Assembly: GCA_963666995.1 (NCBI GenBank)
Contig: OY762941.1
Coordinates: forward strand, 2,232,001 to 2,296,000
Direction: 5' to 3'
DNA length: 64,000 nucleotides
DNA from: Syntrophobacter sp963666995
GTDB lineage: Bacteria; Desulfobacterota; Syntrophobacteria; Syntrophobacterales; Syntrophobacteraceae
The position numbers and the translations under genes are program-made. Numbering within the stretch: position 1 is the first letter of the stretch; every line of letters starts with the position of its first letter. Shown piece by piece: positions 1 to 9,056 of this stretch. Below the pieces are notes generated by a model. That model was not told the origin of the DNA and made no database searches. It saw nothing but the letters and a program-made list of their open reading frames with translations.

Positions 1-79
1 CGAGCGCATTGAGCGCTTCCGGCCGGTTGAGCGTCACATACGCGATTCGATCCCTCTTCTCCAGAATCACTTTTTCCAT
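1..79 (-). CDS. Enoyl-CoA hydratase/isomerase, N-terminal fragment cut by window edge
   Basis: The reverse strand from position 79 reads MEKVILEKRDRIAY and then VTLNRPEALNAL, the standard opening of the crotonase fold, whose members hydrate or isomerise enoyl-CoA thioesters in the cytoplasm. An AGGAGG ribosome-binding site lies 6 bases before the ATG. Only 26 codons are present, so the substrate cannot be assigned. Crotonases are common in fatty-acid and aromatic-acid degrading syntrophs. The family call is firm for so short a piece because the LNRP-x-x-LNAL motif is characteristic. Confidence 0.85.
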   Translation of the reverse strand, partial: MEKVILEKRDRIAYVTLNRPEALNAL

Positions 80-163
80 GCACTGCCTCCTGCCCGGCTG
101 CGGCCGCCGGCTGCAAAAAAAGCCGTACCGCCCCTCTTGCCCATACCCGGCGCCCGGCCGCCC

Positions 164-832
164 CTATTGCCCGGCCGTCCGTTTCGCGGCTTCGGGGCCG
201 CCCCTTAGTTCGATCCTTCCGAGCGGAACCTCGACGGCCTGGCTGCATGCGTTCTCCGTATCCACAAACTGCACCACGAGAACCGCATCTTCGAGCACCC
301 CGACCGCCGCGGGAGGAATGAAATAAACAAAACCGCGGGCGGACTGCCCCACGTCGAGCCTCGATTCCCGCAGTTCCTTTCTTTTGAAGTCCTCGATGCG
401 GGCGGCCTGCGCCTTGGTCGCCGTGTCGCCGGACACAGGCGCTTTCGCGGGACCGGCTTGAGACGCCACATCCGCGCCCCGGGCACCGGTATCCACCCGC
501 ACAGCCGCCTCAGATGCCCCGACAGGGGTGATCCTGCTTCCGTCGGGAAGGACCAGAAGCATGTCCGAGGGTCTTACGAGCACCCTCCGTTCCCCGTCGT
601 TCTTCACCATCACCTGGATGGGGAGCACTCCCGCCGAGTTGAGGTCCGCGCCGAAGGAATTCTTCTGCCGCCTGGGCTGCGCATACGGGTCGACTCCCAC
701 GGTCAGCACACCTTCAATTCGGCAGATGGGCATCGGAAGACTGCCTGGAGCGCCCTTCGAAGCCGGGCTGCACGACGCGCAGGCCGGCAGGACCGCAGCC
801 AGGGTGAGAATGAAGACCACGTTGTGCCGCAT
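164..832 (-). CDS. Predicted lipoprotein, unknown function
   Basis: The product is about 222 residues. It has a short basic N-terminus, a hydrophobic stretch and a Cys-rich lipobox region (LPAC then ASC) near residues 17-21, so it should be exported and lipid-anchored. The mature part looks like a beta-rich domain (segments ILPIQVMVKNDGERRVLV-like and LVLPDGSRITPV) followed by an Ala/Arg-rich helix and a second beta segment. I do not recognise a family. The ATG at 832 is preferred over a GTG at 841 because GAGGTGA precedes it at good spacing. It starts 14 bases after the stop of the preceding lipoprotein gene, so the two are probably co-transcribed. Confidence 0.75.
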   Translation of the reverse strand: MRHNVVFILTLAAVLPACASCSPASKGAPGSLPMPICRIEGVLTVGVDPYAQPRRQKNSFGADLNSAGVLPIQVMVKNDGERRVLVRPSDMLLVLPDGSRITPVGASEAAVRVDTGARGADVASQAGPAKAPVSGDTATKAQAARIEDFKRKELRESRLDVGQSARGFVYFIPPAAVGVLEDAVLVVQFVDTENACSQAVEVPLGRIELRGGPEAAKRTAGQ

Positions 833-845
833 GACGGTCACCTCA

Positions 846-1514
846 TCACGGGATTTCAGCCTGCAGGCCGGGCGCCGGCACGGAAGACTCGAGCTTCTTC
901 CGCTTCAGCCACTGCCGCACTTCGGGCACATCGGAAAAGGACGTCAGGAACTTGTTGGCAGCGTCCTCGAGCGCAAGATTTACCGCTTCGCTCAGCCGCC
1001 GCTCGGATTCGCCCCCGGCCTCTCCCGGCTTTGCGCCGTAACCGGTTACGGTCCAGGAGGCCACCGGGTCGCCGTTGGGTGAATAGAGGGTAAATCGGTA
1101 GGTGATTTCGGCCGTGTAGGACCCGGTCTTCCGCTGAGGAAGCGCAAAATCGAAGGACTCGACCGCGGGTTCGATCACCGCAACAGCGTCCGGCACACTC
1201 CCCGATGCGGGAGGAAGGCCCGCCACCGGGATCGTGCTCGTGAACGCCAGGGGGAACAACTGGTCGAAAAGCTTCACGCTCGCAAGACCGAGAGGAAAGG
1301 TCCACACTTCCCCGCCCCACGATCCCGAATGTTTGAGGTTCCTGAATTCCGGGCTGTAATAGACCCCGAAAGTCGCCGGAACTTTTGCCGTTGCCGCCGG
1401 GTGATGCAGGGTTCCCTTGATCGGAATCGAATGGGCGCAGCCCGACAACTCGGCGACGGCAAGGAGCAGAACAGTGCCCAGCACCAGGAAGATTGGAAAT
1501 CGTCGATTCAGCAT
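846..1514 (-). CDS. Predicted lipoprotein, unknown function
   Basis: The protein begins MLNRRFPIFLVLG, with a signal peptide ending in the lipobox LSGC. The ATG at 1514 follows GGAGGGGG. The 222-residue product is acidic to neutral, with a segment about assembling a fibre-like or beta-sandwich domain (AEITYRFTLYSPNGDPVASWTVTGYGA) and a C-terminal helical stretch (LALEDAANKFLTSF). The latter resembles outer-membrane lipoproteins that have a conserved tail counting towards periplasmic assembly factors, but no family can be named. It is the first gene of a two-lipoprotein unit transcribed away from sbcDC. Confidence 0.75.
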   Translation of the reverse strand: MLNRRFPIFLVLGTVLLLAVAELSGCAHSIPIKGTLHHPAATAKVPATFGVYYSPEFRNLKHSGSWGGEVWTFPLGLASVKLFDQLFPLAFTSTIPVAGLPPASGSVPDAVAVIEPAVESFDFALPQRKTGSYTAEITYRFTLYSPNGDPVASWTVTGYGAKPGEAGGESERRLSEAVNLALEDAANKFLTSFSDVPEVRQWLKRKKLESSVPAPGLQAEIP

Positions 1515-1885
1515 CACTCTTCCCCCTCCGTTTTGGTGGTCCATGGTAAGAAGTTGCGATTCGCTTGAGTCTGTATGAAGCTATCGGCCCCGGAGCGGCC
1601 CCTCAGCTCCCGGGCGTGCGGTCCGTGAAAACACGGATAACCTGTCAATCACCAGGATTTCTAGAAAAATACACCTGCGGTATACGCTCCGCAACAGATT
1701 AATCCGGTTGATGAAACGGTTTCGAAAGCTTGAATTTAAGCACTCGAATCCGGCATGCATTGCCGCAAAGGTTGGAAAAAAGCTCAAGGCAAGGTAGAGT
1801 TGCTTTCATCCGGCGCCGTGATTTGGCTCGATGGGCCGGACAACCCGGAAAATCATTGGACCTCACATGGGAGGATGAATGCGCC
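1515..1885. other. Divergent intergenic region between lipoprotein and sbcD
   Basis: No gene is supported here. A TTGACA box on the minus strand (1643-1648) could serve the lipoprotein pair. A small hairpin (TCCGTG-AAAA-CACGGA, about 1621-1636) lies beside it. An in-frame extension of sbcD upstream of 1886 exists, but it has no ribosome-binding site and no family similarity. Confidence 0.4.
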
Positions 1886-3040
1886 ATGCGCTTTCTCCAT
1901 ACAGCGGACTGGCATCTCGGGCGGATATTCTACGGGGTTCACTTGACCGAAGATCAGGCTTACGTGCTGGACCGGTTGGTGCAACTTGCCGCGGAAAGCC
2001 GGGTCGATGCCGTCCTGGTGTCCGGCGACGTCTACGACCGCGCCGTTCCACCGCCGGATGCGGTGAAGCTCCTTGACGATACCCTGTCGCGGCTTGTCCT
2101 CGGCCTCAAGATTCCCGTCATTCTGATCGCCGGAAACCACGACAGCCCGGAGCGCCTGGGCTTTGCGTCCCAAGTCCTGGCCGCGAATCGACTGCACTTG
2201 GCGGGATCCCTTTCTCCCGAGCCCGCGGGAATCACTCTCCACGACTGCCACGGTCCCGTGAGCGTGCACGCTCTGCCCTACGCCGAACCGCCGCTCGTCC
2301 GGGAACGGCTGGGTGAGAAAGAGATCTGCGACCACGATTCGGCGATGAACGCTCTTGTCGAACGGGTCAAAGCCTCGCGCCCCGCCGGGACCCGCTCGAT
2401 CCTGGTCGCTCACGCGTTCGTTGCCGGCGGCATGGAAAGCGAATCGGAGCGGTCCCTCTCGGTCGGCGGCGCGGGAACGGTCAGCCCCGGGCGCTTCGAC
2501 GGGTTTCACTACGCGGCCCTGGGCCACCTGCACCGGCCTCAGTCAGCCGGCGGAACTCACATCCAGTACGCCGGTTCGCTTTTGCGATATTCCTTTTCCG
2601 AAGTATCCCACGCCAAATCGGTCAACCTCGTGGAACTCGACGCGGCGGGAAACTGTTCGATCGAGCGCGTGCCGCTCTCCCCCCTGCACGATGTCCGGTG
2701 CATCGAAGGGAGCTTCAAGGAGCTTCTCGACGGGCCCCGATCCGGTGAGAGATCCGATGACTACGTCATGGCCGTCCTGACAGACAAGGAACCCGTCCTG
2801 GACGCCAGAGGGAAGCTCTCGATCCTCTACCCGAACCTCCTTCACATCGAGCGCCGGTACCTGACGGAAGGCGGCGAAGTCCGGGGACCCGGCCGGGACC
2901 ACCGCAGGCTGAGCGACCTCGAACTCTTCCAGGCCTTTTTTTCGCAGGTGACCGGGGAAGACCTCAACCCCGAGCAGGCCAAAGCCTACGCGCGCATCGT
3001 GGAAAACCTCCACCGGGGCGACAGGGAGGCCGGATCATGA
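1886..3040 (+). CDS. sbcD: Exonuclease SbcCD, subunit D (Mre11-like nuclease)
   Basis: This is the Mn2+-dependent metallophosphoesterase subunit of the SbcCD complex, which trims hairpins and protein-blocked DNA ends. The Mre11 motifs appear in order: DWH (residues 8-10), GDVYDR (47-52), GNHD (83-86), then a late GHLH-type metal ligand motif. At 384 residues it matches bacterial SbcD. The ATG at 1886 is chosen because the family begins MRFLHTADWHLG and GGGAGGA precedes it. The TGA overlaps the ATG of sbcC (ATGA), indicating translational coupling and assembly of the two subunits together. Confidence 0.97.
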   Translation: MRFLHTADWHLGRIFYGVHLTEDQAYVLDRLVQLAAESRVDAVLVSGDVYDRAVPPPDAVKLLDDTLSRLVLGLKIPVILIAGNHDSPERLGFASQVLAANRLHLAGSLSPEPAGITLHDCHGPVSVHALPYAEPPLVRERLGEKEICDHDSAMNALVERVKASRPAGTRSILVAHAFVAGGMESESERSLSVGGAGTVSPGRFDGFHYAALGHLHRPQSAGGTHIQYAGSLLRYSFSEVSHAKSVNLVELDAAGNCSIERVPLSPLHDVRCIEGSFKELLDGPRSGERSDDYVMAVLTDKEPVLDARGKLSILYPNLLHIERRYLTEGGEVRGPGRDHRRLSDLELFQAFFSQVTGEDLNPEQAKAYARIVENLHRGDREAGS

Positions 3041-6000
3041 GACCCATAGAACTCAGAGTGCGCGCTTTCGGGCCTTACGCGAACGAGCAGGTCTTCGATT
3101 TCCGCGAACTGGGGAACCGCTCGTTCTTTCTCATCCACGGCCCGACCGGCTCGGGCAAGTCAAGCATCCTCGATGCCGTCTGTTTTGCGCTCTACGGGGA
3201 AACGTCCGGCGGAGAACGCGAGGCAAGGCACATGCGAAGCGATTACGCAAGCGCCGAAACGCTGACCGAGGTGAGCTTCGATTTTTCCCTGGGCGACAGG
3301 GTGTACCGCGTGACGCGCAGCCCCGAGCAGGAACGTGCGAAGGCGCGGGGCAGCGGAACGACCACTCAGCGCCCGATCGCGACCTTGTGGGACCGCACCG
3401 GGGTCACGGACGATTCGGAGGAAGGGGTCGTCCTGGCCGGCCAGTGGCTGAAGGTTACCGAGCACATGGAGCGTCTTCTCGGATTCCAGAGCGACCAGTT
3501 TCGCCAGGTCGTGATGCTTCCGCAGGGGCAGTTCCGGGAATTCCTGCTCGCCGATTCCCGGGAGCGCCAGATGATCCTCGAAGTCCTCTTCCAGACCGAA
3601 GTCTACCGGCGGATCGAGGAAGCCCTGAAGGAGGTCGCAAAAGACGTTCAGCGCCAGTTCGAGGATCTCAAAAGAAGGAAGCAGATCATCCTCGAACATG
3701 CGGCGGTCGAATCGGACCGGCAGTTGGAGGAGGCGCGGGACAGCCTTTCAGCACGCCTTGCCGCCCTCACCGTGCAGATTGAAGCCCACAGGCAGAGGGA
3801 AAAACAGGCGAACGAAGCGTTGGACAGGGGCCGGGACACCCGCAGAAAGCTCGACGAGGAAAAGCAGGCGAAAGCCGCGCTCGGCGCCCTGGAGAGCCGG
3901 AAGAAGGATGTCGAAGCCGATCGGACACGGCTTGACCGCGCTGGGAAAGCATCGGGCCTCGGGGACGTGGAAGCAAATCTTGCCGGTCGGAGAAAGGAAT
4001 TCCAGGAAGTCTCGGTCAAACTGCAGGAAACGCAGAAGCGGCAGGAAAGCGCTTCGAAGGCAAAGGAAGCTGCCGATGCGGCTTTTTCCAGGGAACAGGA
4101 CCGGGAAGGCGAACGGGAAGACGCCCGGCGGCGGCTGGTTCAGTTGAAGGCGATGGCCGATCAGGTCCGGGAAGTCGAGGAGGCGCGGAGCAGCCTCAAG
4201 GCGTCGAGTTTCAGGGCCCTTCGAATAGGGCAGATCCATGAACGCAAGGAAGCCCTTCTGGACAAGTGGCGGGATGCTCTGGCCAAAGTGGGGGCGGAAC
4301 ACCGGGATGCCGGGGCGGTTGCCGTGCATCTCGAACGGTACCGGCTCGAACTCGATCAGGCCTGCCAATCGTATCGGAAGGCCATTCGCCTGAAGACCGG
4401 GCAAAAGCACCTGGATGCGGCCCTGGAGAACCAGGGGAAGGCCAACCGGGCACTGGAAGGAGCGCAGCGGGACCTCGACCTGGCCAGGTCAAGGCTCGAT
4501 GCCGTGGAAAAGAGCTGGTTCGAAGGGCAGGCCGCAAATCTTGCAAGGGGACTCCGCGACGGTTCCCCGTGCCCGGTCTGCGGTTCCATGGAACATCCAG
4601 CTCCGGCTCACTACGAAAAGGATCTTCCGACCGAAACGGCCCTCAGGAAATCGAGAAAAGAGGCCAGGGATTCCGAAGCGGCCTATGAAAGGGCGCGGAA
4701 GACGTCCGAGCGGGCAAACCTCGATGTCGCCGCCGTGCAGTCGGAAGTGAAGAATCTGGAGAAGGAACCCGGAGCGGCGGGTGCGCCCGATGCCGCGGGC
4801 CTTAAACTTCTTGTGAAAGCCGCCGCGGGGCAGGTTAGGGCGGCGCTTTCAGCCGAGGTCCAGGCCGGGAAACTCGCCGGAAGGGTCGGTATCCTCGAGG
4901 ATGAAGTGCGGCGGACACAAGAGAGAGTCAAGAGGCTTGAAAGCGGGCTCCAGGCCGCCGTCCGCCGAAGGGATGCCGAAGCCGCGGTCCTTGGCGAGCG
5001 TGAAGCGAAGATTCCGGCTGAACTTCGCGAAGCCGGGGCTCTCGGGACAGCGGTCAAGGCTTCGGAAAAGCGGCTGAAATCGCTTATGGACGCTTTGGAA
5101 GCCGCTCGAAGGAAGAACGAAGTCACGGAACAGGAACTCGCCGCCTGCCGGGAATCCATGCTGGGAGCCCATAGGGCGGTTGATGTTGCGAACGCACATG
5201 TGAAGGAAGCCACGGAGTCATTCGAATTTCGTCTCAAGACCGCCGGGTTCGAGGACACAAAAGACTATCAGTCGGCAAAGCTCGAACGCAAAGAAATCGA
5301 CAGGCTTGACAGGGCGATCCGGGACTATCATGAGCGGTTGAAGGCTGCCCTCGACCGCTCGGAGCGTGCCGCGGAAGCGGCAAGGAACCTCGGGGAGCCG
5401 GATCTCGCGGGGCTTGAGAAAAACCTGGGTGAGGCGAAGGCTGTCCTGCAATCGGCAATCGCCGATCGTGGAGCGCTTCAGGCACAGGCCGGCCAACTGG
5501 ACAGGTGGATCAAAGAGCTTCAAAGGCTTGCCGCCGGGATGGAAACCTTCGAGAAGCAGTACGCGGTGATGGGCAGGATTTCCGATGTGGCAAACGGGCG
5601 TAACGCCCAGGGATTGACCTTCGAACGCTTTGTGCTTGCGGCCCTTCTGGACGATGTCCTGGATGCGGCATCGAGGCGGCTCCGGCGCATGAGCAAGGGG
5701 CGCTTCGACCTGCAGCGGTCCCGGGAACGGGCGGGTCAGCGCGGCGCGGCCGGCCTCGATCTGCTGGTGTACGACACCTACACGGGCACCACGAGACCCG
5801 TCAACACGCTGTCCGGCGGAGAAAGCTTTCTGGCGTCGCTGTCCATGGCCCTGGGCCTGGCCGACGTCGTTCAGGCCTACGCGGGGGGCATCAGGCTGGA
5901 CACGATTTTCATCGATGAAGGCTTCGGGAGTCTCGATCCCGAATCGCTCGACCTGGCGTTTCAGACCCTCGTCGAATTGCAGGAGGGCAACCGGCTCGTC

Positions 6001-6099
6001 GGAGTTATTTCCCATGTGCCGGAACTGAAAGAGCGCATCGACGTCCGGCTGGAAGTGATTCCGGGCACGAGGGGGAGCACGGCCCGGTTCGTCGTGTAG
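3037..6099 (+). CDS. sbcC: Exonuclease SbcCD, subunit C (Rad50-like SMC ATPase)
   Basis: The 1020-residue protein carries an N-terminal Walker A (GPTGSGKS, residues 35-42), long coiled coils rich in Arg, Glu and Ala, and a central zinc hook CPVC (512-515). It ends with the ABC signature LSGGES (about 925) and Walker B FIDEGFGSLD (about 957-966). This is the full Rad50/SbcC architecture: two ATPase lobes joined by a coiled coil that dimerises through Zn2+. It works with SbcD, which it overlaps by 4 bases, in DNA end processing at stalled or hairpin-blocked forks. Confidence 0.97.
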   Translation: MRPIELRVRAFGPYANEQVFDFRELGNRSFFLIHGPTGSGKSSILDAVCFALYGETSGGEREARHMRSDYASAETLTEVSFDFSLGDRVYRVTRSPEQERAKARGSGTTTQRPIATLWDRTGVTDDSEEGVVLAGQWLKVTEHMERLLGFQSDQFRQVVMLPQGQFREFLLADSRERQMILEVLFQTEVYRRIEEALKEVAKDVQRQFEDLKRRKQIILEHAAVESDRQLEEARDSLSARLAALTVQIEAHRQREKQANEALDRGRDTRRKLDEEKQAKAALGALESRKKDVEADRTRLDRAGKASGLGDVEANLAGRRKEFQEVSVKLQETQKRQESASKAKEAADAAFSREQDREGEREDARRRLVQLKAMADQVREVEEARSSLKASSFRALRIGQIHERKEALLDKWRDALAKVGAEHRDAGAVAVHLERYRLELDQACQSYRKAIRLKTGQKHLDAALENQGKANRALEGAQRDLDLARSRLDAVEKSWFEGQAANLARGLRDGSPCPVCGSMEHPAPAHYEKDLPTETALRKSRKEARDSEAAYERARKTSERANLDVAAVQSEVKNLEKEPGAAGAPDAAGLKLLVKAAAGQVRAALSAEVQAGKLAGRVGILEDEVRRTQERVKRLESGLQAAVRRRDAEAAVLGEREAKIPAELREAGALGTAVKASEKRLKSLMDALEAARRKNEVTEQELAACRESMLGAHRAVDVANAHVKEATESFEFRLKTAGFEDTKDYQSAKLERKEIDRLDRAIRDYHERLKAALDRSERAAEAARNLGEPDLAGLEKNLGEAKAVLQSAIADRGALQAQAGQLDRWIKELQRLAAGMETFEKQYAVMGRISDVANGRNAQGLTFERFVLAALLDDVLDAASRRLRRMSKGRFDLQRSRERAGQRGAAGLDLLVYDTYTGTTRPVNTLSGGESFLASLSMALGLADVVQAYAGGIRLDTIFIDEGFGSLDPESLDLAFQTLVELQEGNRLVGVISHVPELKERIDVRLEVIPGTRGSTARFVV

Positions 6100-6162
6100 A
6101 CTCGGGATGGGTGGTCTTTCGGGTGGGGCGGGCTTTGGGTGTGCCCTCTTGTCCCTGCGGGA

Positions 6163-6303
6163 CCCGGATAACAAGTATCCGGGCCACCCGGAGTGAACAT
6201 CCCGTTTCGGGGGATGCCTACTCCGGGTAGCCGCGAACATCATGGAAAATTGCGTTCAGAAAAGCAGCAAACGCGGGTGGCCGGACAACTCGTTGTCCGG
6301 GCC
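6163..6303. repeat. Cluster of REP-like palindromes downstream of sbcC
   Basis: Three hairpins lie in the 260-base gap after sbcC. The first is CCCGGATA-ACAAG-TATCCGGG (6163-6183), followed by GCCACCC. The second is a nested cruciform, CCCGGAGT...ACTCCGGG (6187-6227), enclosing CATCCC/GGGATG. The third is GGCCGGACAAC-TC-GTTGTCCGG (6279-6303), followed by CACGAAGCGCGAG. The first and third have close relatives near 46362 and at 58675 and 58774, so this is a dispersed family. Any of them could also act as a transcription-end structure for sbcDC, but none has a clear T-run. Confidence 0.7.
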
Positions 6304-6359
6304 ACGAAGCGCGAGAGGTGTGGTCGATAAGACCCGCAACCGGACTTCCAGCTCCGGGT

Positions 6360-7334
6360 CTATTCTTCCTGTTCCACTTTCTTCCAGTTCTTGTCGGGCT
6401 CGAACTTCGTCATCCTGGAGGCGATTTCTTCGGTTTTCCTGCCCAAATCCTGCTGGTAGACGGTGCCCTGCTGGTTCACGACAAACGTCATGATCCCGGT
6501 GACGCCGTAGTCCGAAGGATAGGCGACCGCGGCAAAGCCTGCGATCATGTTGCCGTTTATCACGTAATTGTAGGCTCCGCCGGGTGCAGCCGGTCCCTGG
6601 GCCTTCAATACCTTGAAATAGTAGCCATGATAAGGGGCGGTGGGGTCCGCGAGCTTGCCCGGGCCGCTCTCATCCAGTGCGGCATTGGCAAACGAAATAC
6701 CCATCGGGCTCTTGTCCCGGCCTTCCACGGTCGGCCAGAACAGCCCGTCGCAGTGGTCCGGGGTGCTCCTGATCCTTTGAGCGAATTCGAGCACCTGGTC
6801 GTTGTCCAGGTCCTTGCTCGCGTACTCGCGCTGCGCGTCCACGTAAGCCTTGCAGGTCTCAATCGTCCTCAGTTCGTTTCTGCCGATCCTCCGGTTGATG
6901 AGTTCTTCCTTTCCGGCGGCGGTATCAAAATACCACGCACCGTCCTTTTCCATCAGAGGGATCGGAAAGGGCCAGTCGTCTTTTCCCAGGTGGAGAAACA
7001 CCTTTCCATCCTCTTCCGCGGCCAGCCGTGCCAGTTCGTTGTAGGCTTTCAGCGCGCGTTCCCGTTCCCGTTTATCCGAAGCTTCATCGCCCGAGGTCAC
7101 CAGTTCCTTCCCATCGGGTCCGAAGATGGCAAGCATTTCCGTTGTGTCGCCCGCCTGAGCTGCGGTCATGAGGGCCTGGACCGCTTCGTCCGGCGTGCCG
7201 AAGGTCTTTTGACCCGGGGCCTGGGCGTACGCTATGGAACCAGCGAACACGACGGCCAGCGCCAACACCGCGATCAGCGCCAAACCGAAGTGGCGGACGG
7301 GCTTAACTTTAAAATTCGATGCAGATCGAAACAT
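6360..7334 (-). CDS. DUF2950 family exported protein
   Basis: The 324-residue protein has an N-terminal signal segment ending AYAQA (about residue 39). The mature domain matches DUF2950 as I know it: an early FGTPDEAVQAL segment, central AWYFDTAAGKEE and GRNELRTIETC, and later YHGYYFKVL and YPSDYGVTGIMTFVVN. The function is unknown and the location is periplasmic or extracellular. GGAGG precedes the ATG. It lies 92 bases downstream of the DUF3300 gene on the same strand, and the two families are often neighbours, which suggests a shared cell-envelope role. Confidence 0.9.
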   Translation of the reverse strand: MFRSASNFKVKPVRHFGLALIAVLALAVVFAGSIAYAQAPGQKTFGTPDEAVQALMTAAQAGDTTEMLAIFGPDGKELVTSGDEASDKRERERALKAYNELARLAAEEDGKVFLHLGKDDWPFPIPLMEKDGAWYFDTAAGKEELINRRIGRNELRTIETCKAYVDAQREYASKDLDNDQVLEFAQRIRSTPDHCDGLFWPTVEGRDKSPMGISFANAALDESGPGKLADPTAPYHGYYFKVLKAQGPAAPGGAYNYVINGNMIAGFAAVAYPSDYGVTGIMTFVVNQQGTVYQQDLGRKTEEIASRMTKFEPDKNWKKVEQEE

Positions 7335-7426
7335 CGTTTTTTCCTCCGTCAGTATATGTATTAGGGAAAGAATTCATTTTTCAGCCATTGATCAAAATCG
7401 GCATGGCCGGAGGAACCCGGGCCGGG

Positions 7427-8647
7427 TTACCTTCGGTGTCCTCCGCCTCCACCTCCGCGGAAGCTGCCGCCACCACCGCTACGGGAACCTCCACCGCCGC
7501 CATAGGAACCACCACCTCCTCGTCCCTGAGGTTGAAATTCTCTCTGGTAGCGCTCACTGCTGCGGCTGGCCTGTCCTCGCTGGCTGGCTGCCAACTCGTT
7601 CTTTCCACTGCCGTAATTGCCGAACGCATGGTCCTGCTGACTGGATCCCTGACCGTATCCGCCTTTTTTCGCCGCTGGCTGGCTGCGATTCTGCATCCCG
7701 CTATCCGTATCATGACCCCGGAAATTCTGCTTTCCCTCTCCCGAAAGACTCTTGGGAATGTTCTTTCCGGCGTCGGCCGACCTGCCCGGCTTCTGGCCGA
7801 ACTGTTTGGCCGTATTCGGGTTCTTGTACATCTGGCCTTGCCGGTGGTAGGGGTTGTGTTGCCAGTTGCCGTGCTGATCGTACAGACGGTGATCGTGGGG
7901 GTTGTTCCAGTTATTCCTGTGATAGAAATTATTGTTGTTGATGTACACGTTACCGCCGCCCCAGTTGAATGCGCCGAAGCATGCGGCGCCGGCGAAGAAA
8001 CCCGCCGTGAACCCGATGGCGCCGGCGGTCGCAACGTAGCCGGGCGGATAATAGGCGTACGGAGGATAGGCGGGATACCACCATGGACCGTAGACGACCG
8101 TCGGATTGTACACGGGCACGTATACCACCTGCGGATCCGCGGGCTGGATCTCGATGTACTGCTGTTCGACAACCACCTTCTGCTGTTTGGTCGTCTTGAG
8201 GTTCCCCGCAGCCTTGGCCTTGGCGCGCAAACGCTGCACCGTATCCATGACGTCCTTTTCCTGGGCCAGGAACGTGTCGCCGAGTCTCGACGTCCAGTCA
8301 AGCTTTTCGCTCATCATCGCCAGCACGTCCGGGAAATACACCAGGGACTTAATGCTCACATCCCAATCCTGGTTCTGCACTGCGTCGTCAAGCTGCTGGC
8401 CCTTCAGGCCGCGGTTTCCCTTGACCCACCGGTCCGCCTCGACCACTTCGAGAGGGTAGGTCGACGCCATGAGGACCTGGCTCAGGAGAGAGTCGGGGTA
8501 CAGTGCGATAGGAGCAAGCATCTGGTCGAGTTCCTGCGGTCCTGCAAGCTGCGCACCCTGTGCGTCCTGGGCGCGGGCGGCGATCGGCGCCGCAAGAAAA
8601 ACGGCCAACAGCACCAGTCCGAAACAAAAATGGATCTTTTTCTTCAT
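7427..8647 (-). CDS. DUF3300 family exported protein with Gly-rich tail
   Basis: The 406-residue protein has a signal peptide ending ARAQ (about residue 27). The DUF3300 domain follows: QELDQMLAPIALYPDSLLSQVLMASTYPLEVVEADRW, then a middle Tyr/Pro-rich segment (VPVYNPTVVYGPWWYPAYP). The C-terminal 130 residues are low complexity (Asn, Gln, Arg, His, then Gly/Ser/Arg repeats ending HRR) and probably disordered. The family function is unknown. The composition suggests an envelope-associated protein that may bind surfaces or nucleic acid. It is the first gene of the DUF3300-DUF2950 pair. Confidence 0.9.
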   Translation of the reverse strand: MKKKIHFCFGLVLLAVFLAAPIAARAQDAQGAQLAGPQELDQMLAPIALYPDSLLSQVLMASTYPLEVVEADRWVKGNRGLKGQQLDDAVQNQDWDVSIKSLVYFPDVLAMMSEKLDWTSRLGDTFLAQEKDVMDTVQRLRAKAKAAGNLKTTKQQKVVVEQQYIEIQPADPQVVYVPVYNPTVVYGPWWYPAYPPYAYYPPGYVATAGAIGFTAGFFAGAACFGAFNWGGGNVYINNNNFYHRNNWNNPHDHRLYDQHGNWQHNPYHRQGQMYKNPNTAKQFGQKPGRSADAGKNIPKSLSGEGKQNFRGHDTDSGMQNRSQPAAKKGGYGQGSSQQDHAFGNYGSGKNELAASQRGQASRSSERYQREFQPQGRGGGGSYGGGGGSRSGGGGSFRGGGGGGHRR

Positions 8648-9056
8648 TCTGCCCCCTCCTTGAGCGTATAAAAAAGGTAGGTTGGTAACGTATTGAAACT
8701 AAATCGCTTTATGGAGATACAACGGCTCTTCGATAGCACGTCTCACGTAGCGCCGTCAAGAGGAAGTCAAGAGAGGATAAGGCTTTTCGCGGCCTTTGCC
8801 GGGTTCCCTCCGGGTGTGCGCCTCCGTGTTTAAACGATATCATCCAAGGGACCTCACGCTGCGCCGCTCCGGGGTTCCTCCTCTGCTGCGGCACCTTCGG
8901 GGCGGCGATGGAATCAAAGCGGACGGACATGGGAAGGGAAGCCGGCTGGGCGGGAAAGAAAGCAGGAAGACGACGGGGGCAGGGTGCTGCCCCCTGGTTT
9001 GATTCACGACACAACGGAGGTTTCGAAGAAGAACCGGAGCGGGCCCGTCGAGCCGT
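8648..9056. other. Gene-free stretch with one hairpin
   Basis: No credible gene is seen. The region should contain the promoter of the DUF3300-DUF2950 pair and the 3' end of the radical-SAM transcript. GGGGGCAG-GGTG-CTGCCCCC (8975-8994) forms an 8-bp stem 60 bases past the radical-SAM stop, but no T-run follows on the minus strand. Confidence 0.4.

Noticed and set aside
6318..7364. 348-codon open frame on the plus strand
   Set aside because: It is antisense to the DUF2950 gene, which has a signal peptide, ribosome-binding site and family motifs. The frame stays open because of high GC content.
7319..8671. 450-codon open frame on the plus strand
   Set aside because: It is antisense to the DUF3300 gene. 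Its low-complexity Val/Ala/Thr content mirrors the Gly/Asn-rich tail codons on the real strand.
8975..8994. Hairpin as an intrinsic terminator of the radical-SAM gene
   Set aside because: The 8-bp stem is good, but no T-run follows on the minus strand, so it is only noted in the gap entry.
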